A stretch of 35,724 nt of DNA from Myxococcota bacterium (GCA_022842935.1 JALHOP010000024.1:1-35724), one strand, 5' to 3'. Positions 24,486 to 34,845 are shown, numbered from the stretch's first letter. Program-made: numbers and translations. The notes: generated by a model from the sequence alone, not told the origin.

Positions 24486-26495
24486 ATGATCGAGTCCACC
24501 ACCCAGCGCCTGCACGTCCGGGCGTCAGGCAGCAGTGTCGTTGCCGCATCGGACGCCACCACCAATCTTGCCCGCCTTCGTGCCGTCGGTCGTCATGAAG
24601 GCGACGCCGTCGAGGCGCAACGGGGTCACGCGGCACCCGTCGTCCGCGATCGCGCAGCAGGCGCGAGCGAGAGCGCCATCGAGCAGCAAACGGCTGTCGT
24701 TCGTCGCTTGCAGGCCATGCTCACCGAGACCCGCGACGCCGTCGCTCACCTCGTCAACAATGGCACCAGCACGGCCGGTCACCGCGATGCTGACCCAGCC
24801 GTTACCGGCGCGGCTCACACCATCATGCGAGCCCCGGAAGAGCAGCGGCCGCAGCCCCTGGCCTCATCCGCGCAGACGAACGGCAACGGCACTGGTCCGG
24901 GCAGTGCGGGAGCAAACACGGTTCAGGCAGCCGCTCCTGTTGGCTACGTGATGAGTCAGGCCGAGGCGGAGGCCATCGCTGTCGAGATCTACGCGGACGC
25001 CTTTCCGGGGGTCTCGTTCACGCGCAACGAGCTCGCCGCCGCCGTTGCCCAACTACGGACCGGTCTCATCACGCGCGAGAAGCTCTGTGCCGAGGTCCAC
25101 GAAGGGGCGGCGCTCATCAACAACACGCAGGGCGATGTCGCCGGTGCGCAGGAGCGCGCGCCGGGGCGCCACCCAAACCGTCAGTCGACCATCGCGCAGG
25201 AGCTTCGCTTACAGCGACTCGCAGCGCTGATGGAGGCCGGGATCCTCCCCGAGAACAAGTTCACCATCAACGGTAACTTCTCTTACAACCAAGGAGCGGC
25301 AATTCCGAAAGGGCGCTTCGTCGAGAGTATGGAAGCTCTGCAAGCGCGCAATGCGCCGCGTGGTCCAGCGATGCTCGGGCGGGAGCTGCAGAGGTCCATG
25401 GAACGCTTCAAGACAAACGTCACCAACCAGCAGGTGTCGCAAGAGGGCAACGACGGCGTTGGCGACCGCCGCATCAACCGCTCACGAGCGGCAGGGCGTG
25501 TCGCTCGCGGAATCGATCCGAACATCAACCTAAAGAACGGAAACGAGACGCTGATCCGCGGCACGATGTCGCGACCGCCGGCGCCGCCTATCACGAGCAC
25601 CGCGAGCACCGGACAACCAGCCAACGGCGCCTTCAGCCTATCGAGCGCGTCGCTCTCCGATCTGTCGGAGCTCAGTGACGAAATGAATGACCGCTCGTTC
25701 GAGAATAACACGGAGCCGCCGCCCCCCCCGCCTCCGTCGGGCGATCCGATCGCACTCGACTTGAACCACGACGGCAAGATCGGCGTGACCGGCAACAGCA
25801 CTGCGAAGGACCACAAAGTCGAAAACGCCACGGTGGCTTTCGACCTCGACGGCGATGGTCGCCGCGACAAGACCGAATGGATGAACGGCGATGGTGACGG
25901 CCTGCTGGTCGACGACCACGATGGCGAGATGTCGCGCATCGCCGCGTATCGAGGCGATGTGGACGTCAAGCGTCTATTTGGCGACGAAAACGGACGCTTC
26001 GCTCATGGCTACGAGAAGCTCGCCGGCTTCGACACCAACAAAGATGGCAAGATCTCGGGCGGGGAGCTCGACCAGCTGAAGGTCTGGATCGATGACGGCG
26101 ATGCGCGCCTTGAGGAGGGCGAGCTCAAGACGCTAGGCGAGCTCGGTATCACCGAGCTGTCCGTTAGAATGGACCTCGTTCAGAACGAGAAGGGCGAGAC
26201 CCTGATGCGTTCGACGTTCGACCAGAACGGCCAAACACACATGACCGAAGATGTTTGGTTCGGCATGGATGGACGCGCCGAGTCGGGCCAACGCGGCTTC
26301 CTCGAGCACATGAAGCAGGCGCTCACCGAGTCGACCGCAGAGCTCCGGGGCCGGATGTTGCGCCGCCTAGATGCCGCGATCGTCGAGGTCGACACCATCA
26401 ACCGTGACCTTGAGGACCGCCGTAATCACGCGACGCTGGGCACGCGTGCCCAGCAGGGCTTGGTGGCGGCTCAGCTCGGTGGAATGCGGGTCTGA
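24486..26495 (+). CDS. EF-hand-like calcium-binding repeat protein, 669 aa
   Basis: I chose the ATG at 24486 because GGGAG stands about eight bases upstream; the frame is open from 24429. The first 400 residues are Ala/Arg/Gln/Asn-rich and largely helical, with no recognised domain and no obvious signal peptide. A Pro run (about 412-419) leads into an acidic C-terminal part with several DxDxDG loops: DLNHDGKIG (about 425), DLDGDGRRD (about 454), NGDGDGLLVDD (about 467), DTNKDGKISGGEL (about 516) and DDGDARLEEGEL (about 536). The arrangement resembles the Ca-binding module found near the C-terminus of RTX-type and other large secreted proteins (DLDGDG...W...GDG...ELFGD). Ca2+ binding is likely; the location is unknown. 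It is transcribed away from DUF155 and converges on the PEGA gene. Confidence 0.7.
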   Translation: MIESTTQRLHVRASGSSVVAASDATTNLARLRAVGRHEGDAVEAQRGHAAPVVRDRAAGASESAIEQQTAVVRRLQAMLTETRDAVAHLVNNGTSTAGHRDADPAVTGAAHTIMRAPEEQRPQPLASSAQTNGNGTGPGSAGANTVQAAAPVGYVMSQAEAEAIAVEIYADAFPGVSFTRNELAAAVAQLRTGLITREKLCAEVHEGAALINNTQGDVAGAQERAPGRHPNRQSTIAQELRLQRLAALMEAGILPENKFTINGNFSYNQGAAIPKGRFVESMEALQARNAPRGPAMLGRELQRSMERFKTNVTNQQVSQEGNDGVGDRRINRSRAAGRVARGIDPNINLKNGNETLIRGTMSRPPAPPITSTASTGQPANGAFSLSSASLSDLSELSDEMNDRSFENNTEPPPPPPPSGDPIALDLNHDGKIGVTGNSTAKDHKVENATVAFDLDGDGRRDKTEWMNGDGDGLLVDDHDGEMSRIAAYRGDVDVKRLFGDENGRFAHGYEKLAGFDTNKDGKISGGELDQLKVWIDDGDARLEEGELKTLGELGITELSVRMDLVQNEKGETLMRSTFDQNGQTHMTEDVWFGMDGRAESGQRGFLEHMKQALTESTAELRGRMLRRLDAAIVEVDTINRDLEDRRNHATLGTRAQQGLVAAQLGGMRV

Positions 26496-26514
26496 TCCCG
26501 TCGATGGTCGCGCG

Positions 26515-26546
26515 GGCGTGAGGCCTGATTCTCGCCGGGTCACGCC
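26515..26546. terminator. Possible bidirectional hairpin between convergent genes
   Basis: A perfect seven-base inverted repeat, GGCGTGA...TCACGCC, with an 18-base loop, lies in the 71-base gap between two convergent genes. The sequence after it is only mildly T-rich, so termination is plausible but not established. Confidence 0.3.
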
Positions 26547-26566
26547 GTGCGTGTTTCGTGTGCTTG

Positions 26567-28357
26567 CTAGTCGACGCGCTGTCCGGCTGCCATTTCTTGG
26601 GGCGATGCCTCCGCCGGATCGCGCGCCAGAAACCAGATGATTCCGCCGGTGATGATCGCGGCGGCACCGACACCGCCGCCGATGATTCCGACACGACCCA
26701 AGGTCCGGGCGCTGCTCTTGGCGTCGCCGCTGCTACTTGGGTCGTCGAGCACCTTCGCTTGAAGACCGGCCAGCACGAAGCCACCGATGGCGATAGCGGC
26801 TCCTGCGCCAGCAGTGATCAAGCCGACCGTACGTCGCGTGCTTCGTTGTTCGGCCTCGGTTAGGGCGACGTTTTCGCTCGCCGGTACCGTTGGTATGGTC
26901 CGTAGGATGTCGCCCGCCAGGCGCCGATCATCGCGCTCGAGGTAGGTTAGGCTCACCAGCTCAGCGATAGCGAGTACGAGTGGCTCGTCGTTGCTGCGGA
27001 CACGATCGACGCTCACCTCTCCCGCCTTGTGATTGCCGACGTACGCGACGATGTCGACCTTCGCATCGCGGCCGCTTGGCAAGACCTGCGCCACGTAAAC
27101 CGCCTCAGCCTCACCCATCACCTTCGCCATGCACTGCGCGTCGGCCGTGCAGCCCTCGTCGAGCGGGGCGCTTTCGCGGATATCTGTCTGGGCTACCCCG
27201 CGCAAAACCATCGCAGTCTCGCGCTTGGCGGCGCTCACTGGATCGGGCTCACCGAGCACCGCCTGTGTACCGGCCAGAACTGCCGTTGGCGCAGCCGGGA
27301 GCAGGGCGTCGATGAACGTACGCGCGAGCGGCGGCGCTGAACCCGGACGCACGCCGAGCGCGGCGTCTGCGCTGCGCAGTACGCGGTCTTTCGTTACGGA
27401 GTAGAGCTCTGCATGGACAGGCGTGAGCGCGGGCGCGCCAATGGTGTCACGCGGTGTCGTCGAAACGAGAACGATGTATTCCGAGCGGAGCACCTTGCCG
27501 AGCTCGCGTATACCTTGTTTGCGAACCTCGGGGCTCGGATCCCATGCCTTTGCTCGCGCCGCCGCGAACGCAGAGGCCTCGCGCAGAGGCGTCAACGTTG
27601 GCGCGATGCGCGTCGCCTTCTTGCCGACGACGACGCGCTGACCCCAGGGTAAGCTGCCGGCTCGACTGACGCGCACGTAGTGCTGTCCCAGCAACACGTC
27701 TTTCATCGTCAGCGGTGCAAGTCCGCGATAGCGACCGTCGACCTCGACAACGGCAGGTTCTCCCTCTGGCGCTTCGATCACCAGAGTGCCACGCCCGGCC
27801 GCGTTGTAGCGGGCTGCGATCTGCTGCCAACGCTTGATCATGGGCGGGTTGTAGATTTCAGGGTTAGGTACCGCTTCCGGGTTCAGAGCGAGGACCTCTT
27901 CGATTGCCTCGGCCGCTGCTTTGTTGTCCGAGCGCGTCAATCCAATGGCGCCCATCAGCTCGAGGGCTCGTCCGAGCGCACGCAGGTCACTCGCTTGAGC
28001 TAGGTGATCGCGATAGCCGCTTACCGCGTTCTGGGCGAGCCTTGCGGCTTCGTCGATCAATAGGTCATCGAACTTGGCTCGCGCTGCCCGCAGCTCGCGG
28101 GTTGCCTTGCGCAAGGGTTCGCGGGCGTCCGGCCCCGACACCAGAGCGCCGTCAATCTCCGCGAGGCCAAGCCATGGATGATCGAGGACGATGCCGCGTA
28201 CGCTCGACACGATGGCCATGGCGGCGGGAGAGGCGTTGTCGGTCGGGCTGCCAACGACAACGATTTCGGCCGCTTGCGCGGGCCGTGCGACCACCGTGCT
28301 GAGGCAGCTGGCGAACGCCAGAACCCACATTGTCCCTGTATGCGTGCGTGTGGTCAC
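26567..28357 (-). CDS. Envelope protein with PEGA domain and two C-terminal membrane helices, 596 aa
   Basis: I start at GTG 28357, which has AGGGAAG just upstream; ATG 28330 is the alternative. The N-terminus is a signal peptide (MWVLAFASCLSTVVARPAQAAE). A helical, TPR-like region (about 45-190) is followed by a PEGA domain (about 205-262: GTLVIEAPEGEPAVVEVDGR, then GLAPLTM and GQHYVRV), a fold that often binds envelope components. A mixed alpha/beta region follows, and the last 90 residues have two membrane helices (GLITAGAGAAIAIGGFVLAG and VGIIGGGVGAAAIITGGIIW). This PEGA-plus-hydrophobic-tail layout is common in myxobacterial proteins of unknown role. It is divergent from a Ser/Thr kinase with a PEGA-like tail, which suggests a functional pair. 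Confidence 0.75.
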   Translation of the reverse strand: MTTRTHTGTMWVLAFASCLSTVVARPAQAAEIVVVGSPTDNASPAAMAIVSSVRGIVLDHPWLGLAEIDGALVSGPDAREPLRKATRELRAARAKFDDLLIDEAARLAQNAVSGYRDHLAQASDLRALGRALELMGAIGLTRSDNKAAAEAIEEVLALNPEAVPNPEIYNPPMIKRWQQIAARYNAAGRGTLVIEAPEGEPAVVEVDGRYRGLAPLTMKDVLLGQHYVRVSRAGSLPWGQRVVVGKKATRIAPTLTPLREASAFAAARAKAWDPSPEVRKQGIRELGKVLRSEYIVLVSTTPRDTIGAPALTPVHAELYSVTKDRVLRSADAALGVRPGSAPPLARTFIDALLPAAPTAVLAGTQAVLGEPDPVSAAKRETAMVLRGVAQTDIRESAPLDEGCTADAQCMAKVMGEAEAVYVAQVLPSGRDAKVDIVAYVGNHKAGEVSVDRVRSNDEPLVLAIAELVSLTYLERDDRRLAGDILRTIPTVPASENVALTEAEQRSTRRTVGLITAGAGAAIAIGGFVLAGLQAKVLDDPSSSGDAKSSARTLGRVGIIGGGVGAAAIITGGIIWFLARDPAEASPQEMAAGQRVD

Positions 28358-28375
28358 GTCTTCCCTTGCCGTCCC

Positions 28376-28384
28376 TGCTATAGT
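28376..28384 (+). promoter_or_regulatory. Probable extended -10 promoter of the Ser/Thr kinase gene
   Basis: TGCTATAGT matches the extended -10 consensus TG-N-TATAAT with one mismatch. It lies in the 80-base gap between divergent genes, about 54 bases before the kinase ATG, and predicts a leader of roughly 45 bases. No good -35 is visible. The reverse complement of the same bases also gives a -10-like TATAGC for the divergent gene. Confidence 0.45.
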
Positions 28385-28437
28385 GAGGATGTAATCCAAA
28401 CTCGCGGTTTCTGCTCGCAAAGCGAAGGCACCGGGCC

Positions 28438-30249
28438 ATGTCGTTCCATCAGTTCCCGATGCGATTCGGCAAATACATCATCCTTGACCGGGTGAGTGCC
28501 GGTGGCATGGCTGAAGTGTACCGAGCCAAGGAGATGCGAGAAAGCGGCTTCTCGAAGATCCTCGCGATCAAGCGCATGCTCGACGGGGTCGCGACTGATG
28601 CGACCATGGCACCGATGTTCGTGGACGAGGCCAAGCTCGCCGCGCAGCTCGTGCATCCGAACATCGCGCAGACCCTCGAGCTCGGCCGTATCGACGATGC
28701 CCTTTACATCGCGATGGAGCTTGTTTGGGGCCGCGACCTGAAGGCGATCACCAAGGCCTGCAGCGCCAAGCACACCCCGTTTCCTGTTGGCATCGCTTGC
28801 TACGTCGTCGCCAAGGCCGCCGAGGCGCTCGACTTCGCGCACAACGCTCTTGGCGCGGATGGCCGCCCGATGCGGCTCGTGCACCGCGACGTTAGCCCGC
28901 ACAACATCATGATCGACTACGACGGCGAGGTGAAAGTCATCGACTTTGGTGTCGCCAAAGCGGATGCCAAGTCGAGCGAGACCGTTGCGGGTGTCATCAA
29001 GGGCAAGTTCAGCTACATGGCCCCCGAGCAAGTCACCGGCGCCGCCGTTGACGCCCGCACCGACATCTTCGCGCTGGGTATCGTGCTCTACGAGCTTCTG
29101 TCGGGTGAGCGCCTCTACGACGGCTCGAGTGCCTTTTCGATCTTCGACAAGGTCGTCAATCAGCCCGCGCCGCGTCTGTCGAGTGTGGCGCAAGTCGCGC
29201 CCGAGCTGGATGACATCGTCGCGCGTTGCCTCGCAAAGAATCCCGAGGACCGTTTCGAGAGTGCTGCGCAGCTTGCCGATGCTCTGGCGCCGTTCCGTAT
29301 CCAGGAGCGCAACATCGTCGGGCCGCGCGAGACGAAGGGTCTGCTCAAGCAGCTCTTTCCGAACGACGAAGCGGAGATGCGCGAGAAGGTGCGGCGTTAC
29401 CAAGAGATTCGCGAGCGTGATTGTGTGGACGCGCGCGAGTCGGTTCAGCGCGACTTCCTCGCCGGCCGCACGCAGATCTTGGCGCAGAGCGAATTCGCTT
29501 CGGCCTTCGTTGGCACCCAGGGGACCGCGGCGCCAACGGCGCTCTATGCGGCACTTACTCCTGCAAAGGTCGAGCAGCTACCCGCGCAGCAGCGTCCCAC
29601 CGACGAGCTCGACCCCACGCCGCCGCCCCGTCGCGGTCTCGCGATCGGCATCGGCTTTCTCGCCCTCGCGGCGGCACTCGTGGTGGTCGCCGCGGCGATG
29701 CAGGACAAGACGCCGTTAGAGCTGCTCCGTGGCCTTGTCGCCGATCGCGGCGCGGGTCCGATGGCGGCGAGCACGGTGCCGCCCCCAGCGCCGCAACCGG
29801 TACCAGCACCCGTGCCCGCAGCGCCTCCTGCTCCCACGCCGCCGGTCATCACCACGAGCGCCGAGCCGCCCCCCAGCGTTCGCACGGTAACGCCGCCGCC
29901 GCCACCCGCCCGGCCCCACGTGGGCACCGTCGAGCCGCCGATTGCTGACAGTCCACCCGCCAATCGGCTGCCGCACCGCCCCCAGGCAAAAGCGCCGCCC
30001 GCCGTGCGCGACGTTGGCTTCGGTCTCGTCACGATCGGCGCCAAAGGGGCCCCGGCTGCGCTGGTGTTTCTCGACGGTCAGGAGCTTGGTTACGCGCCGC
30101 TGCACAAACATCGCGTCAAGTTTGGCAAGCACACGGTCAAGATCGTTCCCATCAAAGACGAGCTGCGCGGGGAGCCCAAGACAGCGACGTTCGAGGTCGG
30201 CAAGGACCACGAAAAGGACCCTCTCTTGGTGCAGGTTGAGTTCAAATAG
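28438..30249 (+). CDS. Eukaryotic-type Ser/Thr protein kinase with membrane helix and PEGA-like tail, 603 aa
   Basis: An N-terminal Hanks-type kinase domain (about 10-290) with glycine loop SAGGMAEV (20-27), catalytic Lys K45 (AIKRM), catalytic loop HRDVSPHN (D151), DFG at 169-171 and APEQ for the activation segment. The HRDVSPHN form is characteristic of myxobacterial kinases. A helical juxtamembrane region, one membrane helix (about 402-422: IGIGFLALAAALVVVAAAM), a long Pro-rich spacer and a C-terminal PEGA-like domain (about 525-603: PAALVFLDGQELGYAPL) follow. The tail would sit on the far side of the membrane and sense the envelope. It could feed FHA-domain readers such as the activator at 5843, though that link is only inferred. 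It ends 30 bases before a good terminator. Confidence 0.93.
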   Translation: MSFHQFPMRFGKYIILDRVSAGGMAEVYRAKEMRESGFSKILAIKRMLDGVATDATMAPMFVDEAKLAAQLVHPNIAQTLELGRIDDALYIAMELVWGRDLKAITKACSAKHTPFPVGIACYVVAKAAEALDFAHNALGADGRPMRLVHRDVSPHNIMIDYDGEVKVIDFGVAKADAKSSETVAGVIKGKFSYMAPEQVTGAAVDARTDIFALGIVLYELLSGERLYDGSSAFSIFDKVVNQPAPRLSSVAQVAPELDDIVARCLAKNPEDRFESAAQLADALAPFRIQERNIVGPRETKGLLKQLFPNDEAEMREKVRRYQEIRERDCVDARESVQRDFLAGRTQILAQSEFASAFVGTQGTAAPTALYAALTPAKVEQLPAQQRPTDELDPTPPPRRGLAIGIGFLALAAALVVVAAAMQDKTPLELLRGLVADRGAGPMAASTVPPPAPQPVPAPVPAAPPAPTPPVITTSAEPPPSVRTVTPPPPPARPHVGTVEPPIADSPPANRLPHRPQAKAPPAVRDVGFGLVTIGAKGAPAALVFLDGQELGYAPLHKHRVKFGKHTVKIVPIKDELRGEPKTATFEVGKDHEKDPLLVQVEFK

Positions 30250-30278
30250 CGGAGGCTCCGTACGTTGTTTGACGCAAT

Positions 30279-30310
30279 ACGCCCTAGAGGCGCGGTTCTC
30301 TGGGCGTTTT
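30279..30310 (+). terminator. Rho-independent terminator after the kinase gene
   Basis: ACGCCC-(T)-AGAG, an eight-base loop, CTCT-GGGCGT, then TTT. The ten-base stem has a single bulged T and is followed by a short T run. It stands 30 bases after the kinase stop and separates it from the helicase gene. Confidence 0.7.
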
Positions 30311-30315
30311 AACCG

Positions 30316-30345
30316 TTGACTAGTCGTCGGATGCTCACGTAGTCT
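30316..30345 (+). promoter_or_regulatory. Possible promoter of the helicase gene
   Basis: TTGACT (30316-30321) and TAGTCT (30340-30345) are separated by 18 bases. The -35 is close to consensus; the -10 is weak. It would give a leader of about 125 bases before the ATG at 30479, long enough for post-transcriptional control, as is common for DEAD-box helicase genes. Confidence 0.4.
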
Positions 30346-30478
30346 TCCACAGCTTCCCGAGAGCTGCGCGCCCCGGTTTGCAGGTGCAACCCGTGGAAAT
30401 TGTGAGCGCGCCGGCCCGGTGGAGGCGAAGAGACAGCCCGCAAATTCTACTTACGGGCTACGTGTAACAAAGGGACTT

Positions 30479-32551
30479 ATGACAGACGTGCAACTTGGCG
30501 CGACGTCCACCGACGCGGAGACCGACTCCCTATCCGGTGATGACATCGACGCTGCGGCGCCCAGCGAGAAGAGGCCGCCAAATCTCGATACCGCTGCGGT
30601 GGATTTCGCAAAACTTCCTGAAACCGCTCCCCGTGCCTTCGAGGACTTCCCGGTGTCCGACGACATCAAGGGTGCCTTGGCGGACATGGGCTACACCTCA
30701 CCAACGCCGGTTCAATGTGGCGTCGTAACCCCCGCAGCCGCTGGCTCGGACCTCGTGGTTCAGTCGAAGACCGGGTCGGGAAAGACCAGCGCGTTCGGCA
30801 TCCCGCTCCTGCACCGCATCGAAGCGGGCAAGGGGGCTCCCGGTTTGCCTCGGGCTCTGGTCATCGTGCCGACGCGCGAGCTCGCGCACCAGGTCGCGGC
30901 CGAGCTACGGCAGCTGTCGATGCGCAAAGGCACGCGTGTCTTGGCGGTCTACGGCGGCGTACCCATGGGCCGGCAGATCGCCGTGCTCAAAGCGGGTGTC
31001 GACATCATCGTTGGCACTCCTGGTCGCCTGCTTGACCACGTGCGCCGCAAGAACCTCTCGCTCGCCGAGCTCGAGACCTTTGTCCTCGACGAGGCCGACG
31101 AGATGCTCTCGATGGGTTTCTGGGACGACGTTACGGCGATGCTCGGCATGGCTCCAAAGTCGCGCCAGACGATGTTGTTCTCGGCGACGTTGCCCTACGA
31201 AGTCGCCAAAGCGGCTGCGCAGTTCTTGCGTAACCCAGCGCGCGTCGACCTCTCGGGCGACACGCTCTCGGTGGACGGCATCGAGAATCACGTCTTCCAC
31301 GTGGTCCCCGAGATGCCGAAGCCCCGCCAGCTTCTCTACGTGCTCGAGCGCGAGCAGCCAGAGAGCGCGATCATCTTCTGCAACACGCGCAATGAGACAG
31401 AGATGATCGCCAAGTTCCTGACCACGTCCGGCTTCATTGCCGAGCCGCTGTCGGGCAACTTGAAGCAGAAGGAGCGCGAGCGCGTGATGGGCCGCATCAA
31501 GGCCAAGGAGCTGCGCTACATGGTCGCGACTGACATCGCGGCCCGCGGCATCGACATCACGGACCTTTCGCACGTCGTCAACTACTCGTTACCCGAGTTT
31601 ACCGAGGTCTTCTTGCACCGCGTCGGCCGCACCGGCCGCATCGGCAAGAGTGGCACGGCAGTCAGCTTGGTGGACGGGATGGGCTTGGGCACCTTGACCA
31701 AGCTCGAGCGGGACTTCGGGATCAAATTCACCACCCAGAAGCTTCCGCCTGAAGAAGAGGCAATCGCCTTACGGAGCAAACGCATCATGAAAGAATTGAC
31801 CGAGAGGGCGTCAGTCGCCGAGGTCGGACAGCACGTTTCGGCAGCCCAGGAGATCCTCGGCAGCCCGTCGGCGTCACAGGTCGTTGCCTACCTCTTGAAG
31901 TCGTACTTCAACACGCAGGCCTCCGATGCCGAGCGCCGCAGTCGCAGCGCGCAGGATCGCGAGCCCGGTCGTGAACATGAACGTGATAGCGGACCGCGCC
32001 CACCCCGTGGCGATCGTCCCGAGCGTAGCGCGGAGCCCCGTGGTGACCGCGCCGCAGGCCCGCGTGCCGATGGCGCCGCTGGAGCGGAGGGCGAGGGAGG
32101 TCGTCGTCGCCGCCGTCGCCGTCGAGGCCGTGGCCGCGGGGAGCGCAGCGATAACGGTACGTTCATGGAGACATTGGACGCGGCCGAGCTGTTGGCTCGG
32201 GAGCCGGGTGCGCCTTCGTCGTCGCCCGCCGCCGAAGGGGGGGAGAGCGCTCACACAAACGGCAATGCCGCGGCCGCTCCAGGTATCCCGGCTATCGATG
32301 TCGTCGAAGAGGGCTTCAAGCGCATGCGCGTGAACGTTGGCTTCGATGACGGCTTCAAAGGTAAAGGCGCAGTCGCCAAGAAGATCGCCTCGCTCGCTGG
32401 CTTGAACGAAGGGATCGTTCAAGAAGTCGAGGCGCGTCGTGACCACGCGGTTCTGAAGGCCACTCCCGAGATCGCCGAGCTTGTCCTCGAGCGCGTCGAC
32501 GGTGCGACCATCGGCAAGAAGGTCGTAGTCATCAACCTCGCGGGTCAGTGA
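30479..32551 (+). CDS. DEAD-box RNA helicase with DbpA-like RNA-binding domain, 690 aa
   Basis: An ATP-dependent RNA helicase of the DeaD/CsdA/DbpA group, acting in ribosome assembly or RNA decay. It shows the Q motif with PTPVQ (75-79), motif I SKTGSGKT (96-103, with Ser in place of the usual Ala), PTREL (131-135), DEAD (204-207), SAT (235-237) and HRVGRTGR in the second RecA domain. After the core comes a charged, disordered linker with an Arg/Gly tract (eight Arg in a row, then RGRG) and a C-terminal domain (about 620-690: MRVNVGFDDGFKGKGAV) typical of the DbpA/CsdA RNA-binding fold. I start at ATG 30479, with AAGGGA a few bases upstream; the frame is open from 30419 without protein-like sequence. 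Confidence 0.95.
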   Translation: MTDVQLGATSTDAETDSLSGDDIDAAAPSEKRPPNLDTAAVDFAKLPETAPRAFEDFPVSDDIKGALADMGYTSPTPVQCGVVTPAAAGSDLVVQSKTGSGKTSAFGIPLLHRIEAGKGAPGLPRALVIVPTRELAHQVAAELRQLSMRKGTRVLAVYGGVPMGRQIAVLKAGVDIIVGTPGRLLDHVRRKNLSLAELETFVLDEADEMLSMGFWDDVTAMLGMAPKSRQTMLFSATLPYEVAKAAAQFLRNPARVDLSGDTLSVDGIENHVFHVVPEMPKPRQLLYVLEREQPESAIIFCNTRNETEMIAKFLTTSGFIAEPLSGNLKQKERERVMGRIKAKELRYMVATDIAARGIDITDLSHVVNYSLPEFTEVFLHRVGRTGRIGKSGTAVSLVDGMGLGTLTKLERDFGIKFTTQKLPPEEEAIALRSKRIMKELTERASVAEVGQHVSAAQEILGSPSASQVVAYLLKSYFNTQASDAERRSRSAQDREPGREHERDSGPRPPRGDRPERSAEPRGDRAAGPRADGAAGAEGEGGRRRRRRRRGRGRGERSDNGTFMETLDAAELLAREPGAPSSSPAAEGGESAHTNGNAAAAPGIPAIDVVEEGFKRMRVNVGFDDGFKGKGAVAKKIASLAGLNEGIVQEVEARRDHAVLKATPEIAELVLERVDGATIGKKVVVINLAGQ

Positions 32552-32665
32552 TGCCACGATGATGCAGCTGGCGCTCGCCTGGGATTTTCTCTCGCGGTAG
32601 CGCCACCTGTGGTTGTTCGCGACACACGGTTGGGCCGGATCTGTCGGCCCTCCGATCTATGTTTG

Positions 32666-32681
32666 CCTCGTCACAACGAGG
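32666..32681 (+). promoter_or_regulatory. Hairpin covering the ribosome binding site of the next gene
   Basis: CCTCGT-CACA-ACGAGG is a perfect six-base stem with a four-base loop. Its 3' arm contains GAGG, the only Shine-Dalgarno for the ATG at 32688, six bases before it. Folding would hide the ribosome binding site, as in RNA thermometers or other translational switches. A second perfect stem (GGGCCG/CGGCCC) lies just upstream at 32632-32650. Confidence 0.45.
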
Positions 32682-32687
32682 TCTTTC

Positions 32688-33368
32688 ATGGAACGTCGTC
32701 GCAGTCGTGGTGAAGCAGAAATCGAAGCTCTCTTGGCGAAGCTGCCGCCGGGCAGCGAGCGTCACGCCTGCTTGAGCGCGGCGCGTGACTTCAAGGCATC
32801 GTGGGTTGCGCTCGGCGACCGTCTCACCAAGCTCCGTGAGACAGGCCAGTACGCCCAATGGGGTTACAAGACCTTCGAGGCCTATGTGCGCAACGAGCTG
32901 CGCATGAAACCCGAGACCGCCAACAAGCTGACCCGTAGCTACTCGTTTCTACGTGACCACGAGCCGGAAGCGCTCTCGGCGCCCATCGCGCGCGAGCTAC
33001 CGCCCCTCGATGTCGTCGACCTGCTTTCGCGCGCCCGTGAGAAGGCCAAGGTCAGCGACGAACAGTTCGATAATATCCGTCACGAGGCCTTCGACAACGA
33101 CGAGGGTCCCATGACGCGATCCGAAGTCATGAAGCGCTTCCGCGAGATCGACCCCGACGCCTTCAAGCCGCAGCCCAAAAAGGCTGGTGCTGTTGCTGCT
33201 GACGGCAACGTGCGAAAAGCGCTACTGTTGGCGGAGCGGCTCGAGAGCCTCTTGGTCGCGATTCAAGGCCTGTCGGAGGATGCTCAACGACATGCCAAAT
33301 CCGTGACCGTCGAGTTGCGAACGATTTTCTTGGAAACGCAGCAGCAGCCAGAGGCGAGCGCTGCTTAG
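32688..33368 (+). CDS. Hypothetical helical protein, 226 aa
   Basis: The start is ATG 32688, with GAGG six bases upstream inside a hairpin; the frame is open from 32613. The product is soluble and helical. Around residues 60-95 (WGYKTFEAYVRNELRMKPETANKL) it resembles a helix-turn-helix-like segment seen in plasmid partition and phage-derived regulators, where an Arg- or Lys-rich helix follows an 'F-x-x-Y' helix. DNA binding is an inference and no family is assigned. The C-terminal half has a coiled-coil-like helix (KALLLAERLESLLVAIQGLS). It stands 137 bases after the helicase and 19 bases before cysS, so it may be co-transcribed with cysS. Confidence 0.65.
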   Translation: MERRRSRGEAEIEALLAKLPPGSERHACLSAARDFKASWVALGDRLTKLRETGQYAQWGYKTFEAYVRNELRMKPETANKLTRSYSFLRDHEPEALSAPIARELPPLDVVDLLSRAREKAKVSDEQFDNIRHEAFDNDEGPMTRSEVMKRFREIDPDAFKPQPKKAGAVAADGNVRKALLLAERLESLLVAIQGLSEDAQRHAKSVTVELRTIFLETQQQPEASAA

Positions 33369-33387
33369 CGGGGTGTGACGAGAGCGG

Positions 33388-34829
<1,442 letters not shown>

Positions 34830-34845
<16 letters not shown>

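Noticed and set aside
28378-29403. 341-codon reverse ORF opposite the kinase
   Set aside because: It is antisense to all the conserved kinase motifs and has shadow-like composition.
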